DNA of 64,000 nt from Streptomyces sp. NRRL S-31 (GTDB taxonomy: Bacteria; Actinomycetota; Actinomycetes; Streptomycetales; Streptomycetaceae). Under the pieces are notes generated by a model. It saw only the letters and a list, made by a program, of their open reading frames with translations. It had not been told where the DNA came from and ran no database searches. Below are positions 56,449-62,491 of this stretch, piece by piece; the stretch's first letter is position 1; every line of letters starts with the position of its first letter. The stretch spans positions 1-64,000 of the forward strand of contig NZ_JOCB01000009.1 of assembly GCF_000718775.1 (NCBI RefSeq), written 5' to 3'. The translations under genes were made by a program, and so were the position numbers.

Positions 56449-56792
56449 GTGGCAGCAAGACGTGCACTAAGTGCCATCAGTCAAAGCCGCTAGCTGAATT
56501 CCCCCCGGATAATCGCCGGAAGGGAGGGCGACAGAGTCAGTGCCGAAAGTGCAAGGCAAAAGATCAGGCTGAGCGCCGGTCAGAGCAGACAGCCGAAGAG
56601 AAGGCGGAAGCGCAAGCCGCGTATCGGGCCGGCATGCGTGACTTCCGATGTGCCATCTGCGGCACGCCTATCTCGGATCAGCACGGCATCTGCGTCACCT
56701 GCCAGGAATGCGTAGACGTATTGGGAGGGCTCGAAGGGGTCAGGAAGGCGGTCCGGGCTGTGCGGTACCTGACGGAGCGCGCCGGCCGCTGA
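56445..56792 (+). CDS. Zinc-ribbon small protein
   Basis: A 115-residue protein starting MSGSKTCTKCHQSKPLAEFP, overlapping the integrase stop (ATGA), so translation is coupled. It has a CxxC-x19-CxxC knuckle at the N-terminus and a second set (CAICGTP...CVTCQEC). This knuckle is common in phage HNH-associated and accessory proteins. Given its place beside int, a role in excision control is possible but unproven. Confidence 0.75.
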   Translation: MSGSKTCTKCHQSKPLAEFPPDNRRKGGRQSQCRKCKAKDQAERRSEQTAEEKAEAQAAYRAGMRDFRCAICGTPISDQHGICVTCQECVDVLGGLEGVRKAVRAVRYLTERAGR

Positions 56793-57066
56793 GGGCGAGA
56801 GGTAAGCCACCTGGGGCGTTCACTGGCTACGGCTGGTGGGCGCCCTTCGGCGTGTCAGCGGGCATGAGCGGGTGGAGTGCCCACACCCTGACCTGCCTAA
56901 ATGTAGAAGTGTAGTTTCAGATACACCCCCCGTAATAGCTATGGGTTTCTAAGGGGATACCCGGCTCAGCCTGCCCATCTACACTTCTACACTCCAGCCC
57001 CAAAATCAGCGGCTTTCCACTCCGACGGGTCAGGCATTCGACTCACTAGATAAGGGGTGAAGCAAG
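56793..57066. other. Noncoding spacer with inverted repeat pair
   Basis: No gene recognised. It contains the 13-bp inverted repeats described separately and a region of A/T-rich sequence likely to hold a promoter. Confidence 0.5.
56902..56991. repeat. 13-bp perfect inverted repeats, 64 bp apart
   Basis: TGTAGAAGTGTAG at 56902-56914 and its exact complement CTACACTTCTACA at 56979-56991. Each arm is itself a direct repeat TGTAG-AAG-TGTAG. The spacing suits looping by a repressor or phage control protein. Confidence 0.7.
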
Positions 57067-57183
57067 ATGATCCCGCGCACCTATCACAGACACGATGTCA
57101 GGCGGACCGTTGGCCTTGCTCAGCTCCCTGTTGCTCCCCTGCCTCTCTCCCAGGGTTGTAGTACAGGGCGCGCTTCGCGCTAG
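57067..57183 (+). CDS. Possible small ORF, 38 aa
   Basis: ATG 57067 with AAGGGG 9 nt upstream (GGGGTGAAGCAAG). The product starts MIPRTYHRHDVRRTVGLAQL. No known family. May be real or chance. Confidence 0.25.
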   Translation: MIPRTYHRHDVRRTVGLAQLPVAPLPLSQGCSTGRASR

Positions 57184-57225
57184 GACCAGCCACTTGCGGC
57201 GCGTCCCAGAATGCGCGAAGCGCCT

Positions 57226-57299
57226 GCCCCGTTCGTCTAGTGGTCTAAGGCGCCGCCTTGTCAAGGCGGATATCACCGGTTCGAATCCGGTACGGGGCG
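57226..57299 (+). tRNA. tRNA-Asp(GTC)
   Basis: Seven-bp acceptor GCCCCGT/ACGGGGC, T-arm with GGTTCGAATCC and anticodon loop TTGTCAA (GTC). Discriminator G. Complete cloverleaf by eye. Confidence 0.9.
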
Positions 57300-57374
57300 C
57301 GGCGTAGCCAAAGGGCCGGTGCAGGTGTGGAAGCCTGTTACTGTAAGCGGGATTGACTGCCCCGCACGCGCAGT

Positions 57375-57447
57375 GCCAGTCAAGCCCAGTGGGATGGGCG
57401 CCGGTCTCATAAGCCGGAAGTTCCTGGTTCGAATCCAGGGGTTGGCA
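57375..57447 (+). tRNA. tRNA-Met(CAT)
   Basis: Acceptor GCCAGTC/GGTTGGC (two GU pairs), anticodon loop CTCATAA (CAT), T-arm CCTGG-TTCGAAT-CCAGG. Could also be Ile with a modified C34. Confidence 0.8.
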
Positions 57448-57490
57448 CTGGTCCCGACAATAGCGCCTGACCGCGCAACGATAGGGACAA

Positions 57491-57582
57491 GGGGTAAGCA
57501 CTGTTTGTGCTCTGGCCCTAGTAGCTTCGTCTAGTCAGCGAAGCGAATCGGCCGGCGGATGGGTTGAATTCCCATTACCCCG
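57491..57582 (+). tRNA. Atypical tRNA-like sequence
   Basis: GGGGTAA (57491-57497) pairs with TTACCCC (57575-57581), with a T-arm-like hairpin (TGGG-TTGAATT-CCCA) before it. The length suits a class II tRNA, but the T-loop is irregular and no anticodon is clear. Possibly a decayed tRNA. Confidence 0.35.
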
Positions 57583-57585
57583 TTT

Positions 57586-57657
57586 TGGCTTGTGGCGCAA
57601 CGGCAGCGCATCCGGTTGTTACCCGGGGGGTTCCTGGTTCGAATCCAGGCAGGCCAG
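57586..57657 (+). tRNA. tRNA-Asn(GTT)
   Basis: Acceptor TGGCTTG/CAGGCCA, anticodon stem TCCGG/CCGGG with loop TTGTTAC (GTT), T-arm CCTGG-TTCGAAT-CCAGG. Confidence 0.88.
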
Positions 57658-57661
57658 CAAG

Positions 57662-57722
57662 GCGCAAGTTCCCTGGGGGCGGGTTGGTGTCCGGGCGGTT
57701 CGATTCCGCACAGTCTTGCGCT
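57662..57722 (+). tRNA. Degenerate tRNA-like sequence
   Basis: GCGCAAG (57662-57668) pairs with CTTGCGC (57715-57721) and a GGTTCGATTCC T-loop lies inside, but at about 60 nt the sequence is too short for a normal cloverleaf. Confidence 0.3.
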
Positions 57723-57731
57723 TCACCACTT

Positions 57732-57807
57732 CCCTTTTCGGAGCATCGTGCGGGCTTCGCCATGTGTTTGCGCAGCATTGGTACCGGTTCGAAACCGGGA
57801 GAAGGGG
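57732..57807 (+). tRNA. Probable tRNA, anticodon uncertain (TGC, Ala?)
   Basis: CCCTTTT/AGAAGGG acceptor and T-arm CCGG-TTCGAAA-CCGG, 76 nt in total. The best anticodon loop is TTTGCGC (TGC) but with a mismatched stem base. Confidence 0.45.
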
Positions 57808-57898
57808 CGCTAGGGACCCGCCAGACTGGCTATGGGATGGGCGCCGGATGGCTCCATGCGGGTGCACGGGCAATGCCCGTAGGCAAGGCCAGTAACTT

Positions 57899-57972
57899 AG
57901 GTCAGTAGCTCAATTGGTAAGAGCGCTGGACTCTTAATCCGGTGGCTGTGGGTTCAAGTCCCACCTGACCTA
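57899..57972 (+). tRNA. tRNA-Lys(CTT)
   Basis: Acceptor AGGTCAG/CTGACCT, anticodon loop CTCTTAA (CTT), D-arm GCTCAATTGGTAAGAGC, T-arm GTGGG-TTCAAGT-CCCAC. Textbook cloverleaf. Confidence 0.95.
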
Positions 57973-58075
57973 CACATCTGGGATGGCAGGGCGGGTAGCG
58001 CTGCCCACTAGCGAAGCCCAGTGGCTTGGGGTGCATAGCTGTGCATTAGCCCGCGAAGCCGTTTGCTGCGCAACA

Positions 58076-58164
58076 TACGTACGGAGTCCTGGTGTACGGC
58101 GTAACCAGGGTGCCCGCAAGGTACGGCCGCTGAGGTGGCATGGGTTCGAATCCCGACTACGTGC
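58076..58164 (+). tRNA. Degenerate class II tRNA-like sequence
   Basis: TACGTAC/CTACGTG pairs except for one position and a GGTTCGAATCCC T-loop is present; the length fits a long-variable-arm tRNA. The anticodon is not clear. Confidence 0.3.
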
Positions 58165-58173
58165 GCAGCACTC

Positions 58174-58255
58174 CCGTTGATGGTGGAATGGTATACACGG
58201 CAGGCTTAGACCCTGTTGCCCATTGGGCTTGGGGGTTCGAATCCCTCTCAGCGGA
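58174..58255 (+). tRNA. tRNA-Leu(TAG)
   Basis: Acceptor CCGTTGA/TCAGCGG, class II length, anticodon loop CTTAGAC (TAG), T-loop GGTTCGAATCC. Reads CUA, rare in the host. Confidence 0.85.
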
Positions 58256-58328
58256 CTACGCTGGCGCGCACAGGATAAGACCTGAGGTCCCTTCGGGGTG
58301 GTCAGGCAACTGGTGCGCTAGCGCCCAT

Positions 58329-58399
58329 TGCGTGTTAGTGCAACGGCAGCACGTCCGGTTCTGGCCCGGGTAATCCTGGTTCGAATCCAGGGCGCGCAG
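58329..58399 (+). tRNA. tRNA-Gln(CTG)
   Basis: Acceptor TGCGTGT/GCGCGCA, anticodon loop TTCTGGC (CTG), T-arm CCTGG-TTCGAAT-CCAGG. Confidence 0.9.
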
Positions 58400-58400
58400 C

Positions 58401-58471
58401 GTGGGTGTAGTGAAGTGGCATCACGCCTGGTTTGGGACCAGGTAACGCAGGTTCGATCCCTGCTACCCGCA
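58401..58471 (+). tRNA. tRNA-Pro(TGG)
   Basis: Acceptor GTGGGTG/TACCCGC followed by A and an encoded CCA, anticodon loop TTTGGGA (TGG), T-arm GCAGG-TTCGATC-CCTGC. Reads CCA. One base after tRNA-Gln. Confidence 0.9.
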
Positions 58472-58554
58472 CCAGGCTACGCCGGTCAGGCCAGCCCTGA
58501 TAAGCGACCAGTGTGAGACTCACGGGGCTACCCCGGTCCGCCTGTCCGGCGAAG

Positions 58555-58579
58555 CCCACATACGAAAATTCGGAGGTGG
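58555..58579 (+). promoter_or_regulatory. Start-associated motif, copy 1
   Basis: CCCACATACGAAAATTCGGA (then GGTGG) directly before the HNH start; includes the SD (GGAGGTGG). Confidence 0.65.
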
Positions 58580-58583
58580 CCGC

Positions 58584-58958
58584 ATGCCTAGCCGGCCACG
58601 TAAGCCGTGCACGATCCCGGGCTGTCCTGAGCTGACAGCCGTAGGCGGTCGCTGCACTGAGCATCGCTCCCAGGATCACCAACTAAGGCGTGAGCGTGGG
58701 GCGTTCAACTATGGCTCCAGTCGCTGGCAGCGCGTCAGGCGCGCGTACCTGTACACCCATCCATGGTGTGTGCTGTGTAGTGCCCCTGCCACGGTTGCTG
58801 ACCATCACCCCCTGTCCCGCCGTGAACTGGTGGCCCGGGGGGTAGAGCCTGACAGTCCCACTCACCTTCGCCCACTGTGTGCTGTCTGCCATAACCGTGA
58901 GACCGCCAAGCATCAGCCTGGTGGATGGGCGGCAGAGCGTCGCAAGGTTAAGGAGTAG
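58584..58958 (+). CDS. HNH endonuclease
   Basis: A 124-residue HNH protein starting MPSRPRKPCTIPGCPELTAV. Zinc cysteines and the catalytic core are visible: WCVLCSAPATVADHHPLSRR and LRPLCAVCHNRETAKH. In cos-type phages such a nuclease next to terminase is required for genome packaging. It has the SD in the start-associated motif. Confidence 0.93.
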   Translation: MPSRPRKPCTIPGCPELTAVGGRCTEHRSQDHQLRRERGAFNYGSSRWQRVRRAYLYTHPWCVLCSAPATVADHHPLSRRELVARGVEPDSPTHLRPLCAVCHNRETAKHQPGGWAAERRKVKE

Positions 58959-58962
58959 AAGC

Positions 58963-59292
58963 GTGGCTGTTGAGGTTCCCATTGTGACCTTCACGCGTTC
59001 AGGTAATGCAATGCCTGACGCTGTACCTGGTGACACGTTGCTTGGTCATACAGTGCCGAACGATGGACGTACGGGCCTGGTAGTCAAGAACACGGACACG
59101 GCGATGCCGCATGTGCTGACAATCAGCCTGACGCGCACGGTCGATGGTCAGGCCGTTGTGCCGCGAACCGTGACTGTGCCAGCCAGTGCTTCCCTTGCTC
59201 TTGGGCCGTTCAATCAGGCTGACTACGGCGCTGATGTGGGCGTGACTGTTGACTCAGCTTCGCTGACCCTGCTTGCTTTCCGTGTGGCGTAA
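58963..59292 (+). CDS. Small phage protein, beta-rich, possible head decoration
   Basis: A 110-residue protein starting at GTG (VAVEVPIVTFTRSGNAMPD) after AAGGAG; the frame upstream overlaps HNH and was rejected. The pattern of alternating hydrophobics and TGLVVKNTD suggests a beta-sandwich as in small structural or decoration proteins. Its real role is unknown. Confidence 0.6.
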   Translation: MAVEVPIVTFTRSGNAMPDAVPGDTLLGHTVPNDGRTGLVVKNTDTAMPHVLTISLTRTVDGQAVVPRTVTVPASASLALGPFNQADYGADVGVTVDSASLTLLAFRVA

Positions 59293-59389
59293 CCACCCTG
59301 GGGGGTGACCCCCTCCGGTGCCTGAGAGCACCCGGCAGGGAGGGAAATAGCTAGCGACGCAACCTGGACCATTTGCGCGGAGACATCAA

Positions 59390-59476
59390 GTGCCCCTAAT
59401 TGTGTGGTTCCTGCTCTCTGAGCTGGTCGCCCTGGCCGTGTGTCTGGGTGTCCGTGCGTGGCTGTTGCGGGCATGA
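59390..59476 (+). CDS. Very small transmembrane peptide, 28 aa
   Basis: GTG start preceded by GCGGAG; product VPLIVWFLLSELVALAVCLG followed by VRAWLLRA. One hydrophobic helix with a basic end. Could be a small holin-like or inner-membrane protein, or chance. Confidence 0.4.
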   Translation: MPLIVWFLLSELVALAVCLGVRAWLLRA

Positions 59477-59481
59477 GAAAA

Positions 59482-59504
59482 CCCCCGGGTTTCGCGCCCG
59501 GGGG
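59482..59504 (-). terminator. Intrinsic terminator for the lipoprotein gene
   Basis: CCCCCGGG/CCCGGGGG stem with loop TTTCGCG; on the minus strand it ends in TTTT, a classic rho-independent signal, 12 bp after the lipoprotein stop. Confidence 0.85.
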
Positions 59505-59515
59505 CTTGTCTGGCC

Positions 59516-59848
59516 CTACTTGCTGGTGCAGTACGTGACCCACTGGCCGGCGTCATAGTCTGGCCGCTCCACTACGAAGGGCATGCGTTCGCTGTCCGTC
59601 AGGAGTGCCTTGACGCCAGCCTTACCCCCCTTCTTGGCAGCGTCGCAGATGCTCAGCTTGAGGTCTGCCGAGTACATGTCCCGGGCGGACTCCCATGACT
59701 CGCGCTGAGCAGCGTCACGGTCAAATGTGGGGGCCTTGCTGGTGGGTGCTGTACTGGTGGCCGGCGCCGCTGGCTTGTTGTCACCGGAAGAACAACCGGC
59801 GAGCGCCAGCGTGGCCCCAACTAGGGCCGGAATGATCAGTCTTCTCAT
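59516..59848 (-). CDS. Phage-encoded lipoprotein (moron)
   Basis: A 110-residue lipoprotein transcribed against the other phage genes. MRRLIIPALVGATLALAGCS gives a clear signal and lipobox (Cys19). A Ser/Thr/Pro/Ala linker and a small domain with two cysteines (LSICDAAKKGG and WVTYCTSK) follow. Promoter upstream on the minus strand: TTGTTA and TAAGAT with an 18-nt spacer near 59861-59893. Likely made in the lysogen; superinfection exclusion is one possibility. Confidence 0.8.
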   Translation of the reverse strand: MRRLIIPALVGATLALAGCSSGDNKPAAPATSTAPTSKAPTFDRDAAQRESWESARDMYSADLKLSICDAAKKGGKAGVKALLTDSERMPFVVERPDYDAGQWVTYCTSK

Positions 59849-59933
59849 GGCGAGAGTCTATCTTACGGAATGTCGTGTTCCGGTAACAAATTGTGACCGG
59901 CGCCGCTGTGCGTGTGGTACCTGAGCATGAGAA

Positions 59934-59959
59934 AGCCCCCCGGTTTCGCGCCGGGGGCT
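59934..59959 (-). terminator. Intrinsic terminator for the 80-aa gene
   Basis: AGCCCCCCGG/CCGGGGGCT stem with the same TTTCGCG loop as at 59482, and TTTC on the minus-strand side. Nearly the same surrounding sequence (GCATGAGAAA). Confidence 0.82.
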
Positions 59960-59977
59960 GACTGGTGGCTTTGTTGC

Positions 59978-60220
59978 TCAGATGGCCTCAGATGATCCGT
60001 CAGGCCACACGCGGTAGTTGCCGATGATGTCTGACTGCATGCCAGCCGGAACCAGGTACTTGCCGTCACGAACGAGAAGCCCACGGTGGCGCAGTGCCCT
60101 GACGCTGTGGCCGTTTACCCCAATGGCAGCGTAGGCGTTCAGCCACTCTCCCACCTTACCGGCTGCCTTGATCTTGGTGAGTGCGTCTTGCATCTTCGGG
60201 GTCAGCTTCTCTGTCGTCAT
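59978..60220 (-). CDS. Small protein, possible winged-helix (80 aa)
   Basis: Minus strand, starting MTTEKLTPKMQDALTKIKAA. The pattern AGKVGEWLNAYAAIGVNGHS-VRALRHRGLLV looks like a small winged-helix DNA-binding fold. It may be a lysogeny regulator. It follows the lipoprotein on the same strand but has its own terminator. Confidence 0.6.
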   Translation of the reverse strand: MTTEKLTPKMQDALTKIKAAGKVGEWLNAYAAIGVNGHSVRALRHRGLLVRDGKYLVPAGMQSDIIGNYRVWPDGSSEAI

Positions 60221-60255
60221 GGCTGTAGCTAAGCACAGTGCAGAGCATCAAGGCA

Positions 60256-60280
60256 ACCCACATACGATTTTTCGGAGGTG
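60256..60280 (+). promoter_or_regulatory. Start-associated motif, copy 2
   Basis: ACCCACATACGATTTTTCGG (then AGGTG) directly before the TerS start. Same as copy 1 except for the AAAA/TTTT centre. Confidence 0.65.
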
Positions 60281-60285
60281 ATCTC

Positions 60286-60771
60286 ATGGCTGACCCGATG
60301 CGCAGCAAGCCACCACTACAGGTGGTGCGCGAAGGCAACCCGGGCAAGCGCCCCATCAATCCGGGGATCACCATCCCGCCAGCTGAGCTTGCAGAGCCTG
60401 ACTGGTCTGTTGTGTTCCCCGGGTCTGCCGCTGGCGTCGCTCGCTGCCGTCAGGTGGCTTCGGGGGAGTGGAACCGGGTTATCCCGGTGCTCAAGTACAC
60501 GGCCGGTATCGGGGCTGTAGACACGGTGGTCTTGACGGACTACTGCGTATGCGTCGCACGAATCGACCAGGGCGAACGGTCTCTGTCGCGTGACGGGGTT
60601 TTGATGCAAGGCGAACGCGGGTGGCAGAAGAACGGGTGGACCACCGTGCTTGGCCAGTACCGCTCACAGCTTGCCCGCTACATTGGCGAACTAGGTCTAA
60701 GTCCGTCTGCCCGTGGGCGCATTCAGCCGCCTGAGAACGGGGGAGACGATGACGGAGACGTGTTCGACTGA
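60286..60771 (+). CDS. Terminase small subunit (P27-like)
   Basis: A 161-residue protein starting MADPMRSKPPLQVVREGNPG. The KPPLQVVREGNPGKR start and the helical core fit P27-family small terminases that recognise the packaging site. An ATG 48 bp upstream lacks an SD. It overlaps the large subunit by 23 nt. Confidence 0.85.
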   Translation: MADPMRSKPPLQVVREGNPGKRPINPGITIPPAELAEPDWSVVFPGSAAGVARCRQVASGEWNRVIPVLKYTAGIGAVDTVVLTDYCVCVARIDQGERSLSRDGVLMQGERGWQKNGWTTVLGQYRSQLARYIGELGLSPSARGRIQPPENGGDDDGDVFD

Positions 60772-62449
60772 GGCGCTGCCAGTTCCGTATGACGCGCTCA
60801 TTGAGCTAGGGCTGACGCCAGAAGAGATCGAACAGGCAGCACGTAGCCAGCCGCTGGTGCTGGGCATGCAGGCGGATAAGCAACCAGGCGCCCACTTCTC
60901 TGTGGATGCTGCACGTCGCGCCGTGAAGGCCGTTGAGTCCTTCAAGCACACCAAGGGGCGGTGGGGCGCAAGCCCCCTCAAGCTAGCTCCATGGCAAATC
61001 GTCTGGGTGATCGCCCCCGTTTTCGGGTGGCTCTGGTATGACCCAGAGATTGACAGGGAAGTGCGCGTTATCCGGTCTGTCTGGATTGAGGTCCCGCGTA
61101 AGAACGGCAAGTCAACCTTGTCATCGGGAATTGGCCTGACGCTGTTGCTGGCTGATCGGGAGCATGGTGCAGAAGTCTACGCGGCGGCTGGTTCACTGCC
61201 ACAGGCTGAGCGTGTTTTTGATGACGCTAAGCGCATGGCGCTGACTTCCAATGCGGTCAAGGGCCGTGTTGAGGTGCTTCGGGGCGTTATCCGGGTTCCG
61301 CGTACAGGCGGTGTATTCCGGGCGCTTTCCAAGATTGCCGAAACGGCACACGGCCTGAACGTCAGCGGCGCCATTGTCGACGAAGTCCACGTTCACAAGA
61401 AGCGTGACCTAGTTGACGCCATCGAGACCGGAACGGGCGCGCGTGATCAGCCCCTAGTCGTGTTCATCACGACCGCCGACGAAGGCGAAGAGGGTTCGAT
61501 CTATGACGAGAAGCACACTTACACGCGGCGCCTAGCCGAGAACGTGATTGATGACCCGGGTCATTACGGGGTCATCTGGGCTGCCGAAGAGTCGGACGAT
61601 CCCTTTGATGAAGCCACTTGGTATAAGGCTAACCCGGGTCTAGGTCAGTCGCCTTCGCTAGCGTACATGCGCCGTGAAGCGGCTAAGGCGAAGTCGACTC
61701 CATCATACTTCCCAACGTTCTGCCGGCTGAGCCTGAATCGACGTATGCGCTCGTCCACCAGATGGCTACCCATGCCGCTGTGGGACTCCAACGCTGGTAC
61801 GGTCGATGATCAGCGCATGCGCTACCGGCGCGCGTGGGGTGGCGTTGACCTTTCCGCTGTCTCTGACATGTCGGCATGGGTGATGGCCGTTGAGTCCCGG
61901 CAGCCTGGTGTTGAGCTTGAATTGATCGCACGATTCTGGCTTCCGGAAGAGCGCGTGGACGAGCTTGAACAGCAGCTACAGGTGCCGCTTAGGCTCTGGG
62001 TGCGCGAAGGCTGGATTCAGCTAACCGAAGGCGACGCAATCGACTACGGCGCCATTGAGAAGCGCATCATTGAGGACTGCCGCCGGCTGAATGTACAGCG
62101 CATCAGCTATGACCGCATGTTCGCAGGTCAGTTGGTGCAGCGCGTTGACCAGAAGACCCGGGGTGTGGACCTGGTGCCGATTGCTCAGACATACCTAGGC
62201 ATGGGTCCCGGCTCGAAGGAACTTGAGCGCCTGTTGCGCGAAGGGAAGATCCGCCACGGCGGCAACCCGGTTCTTCGCTGGCACGCCTCTTGTGTCGAGA
62301 TCATTGCGGATGGCAATGACAATTTCCGCCCCGTGAAGCCTGACCGGCAGAAGTCCTCAAGCCGCATCGACGGCATTGCGGCATCCGTCATGGCTATGGA
62401 TGGCTACATTAGGCGACCCCTCAAGAAGGCGCGCGCCGTTTCCGCGTGA
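60749..62449 (+). CDS. Terminase large subunit
   Basis: A 566-residue packaging motor starting MTETCSTEALPVPYDALIEL. ATPase: Walker A VPRKNGKSTLSS, Walker B GAIVDEVH. The nuclease domain begins GGVDLSAVSDMSAWVM with its acidic residues. Cuts and pumps phage DNA into the head. The start overlaps terS; a GTG-like upstream frame to 60713 was rejected. Confidence 0.95.
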   Translation: MTETCSTEALPVPYDALIELGLTPEEIEQAARSQPLVLGMQADKQPGAHFSVDAARRAVKAVESFKHTKGRWGASPLKLAPWQIVWVIAPVFGWLWYDPEIDREVRVIRSVWIEVPRKNGKSTLSSGIGLTLLLADREHGAEVYAAAGSLPQAERVFDDAKRMALTSNAVKGRVEVLRGVIRVPRTGGVFRALSKIAETAHGLNVSGAIVDEVHVHKKRDLVDAIETGTGARDQPLVVFITTADEGEEGSIYDEKHTYTRRLAENVIDDPGHYGVIWAAEESDDPFDEATWYKANPGLGQSPSLAYMRREAAKAKSTPSYFPTFCRLSLNRRMRSSTRWLPMPLWDSNAGTVDDQRMRYRRAWGGVDLSAVSDMSAWVMAVESRQPGVELELIARFWLPEERVDELEQQLQVPLRLWVREGWIQLTEGDAIDYGAIEKRIIEDCRRLNVQRISYDRMFAGQLVQRVDQKTRGVDLVPIAQTYLGMGPGSKELERLLREGKIRHGGNPVLRWHASCVEIIADGNDNFRPVKPDRQKSSSRIDGIAASVMAMDGYIRRPLKKARAVSA

Positions 62450-62474
62450 CCAACATCCGAAAATCCGTAGGTGC
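62449..62474 (+). promoter_or_regulatory. Start-associated motif, copy 3 (diverged)
   Basis: ACCAACATCCGAAAATCCGT (then AGGTGCC), 18 nt before the portal start; a weaker match of the motif before HNH and TerS. Confidence 0.5.
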
Positions 62475-62491
62475 CTAGAAGGGGGTTACCC

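Noticed and set aside
57808..57898. Another tRNA between 57807 and tRNA-Lys
   Set aside because: Paired segments exist but no T-loop or anticodon arm was found.
58256..58328. tRNA between tRNA-Leu and tRNA-Gln
   Set aside because: Some pairing (GGTCCC/GGGGTGG-like) but no T-loop consensus.
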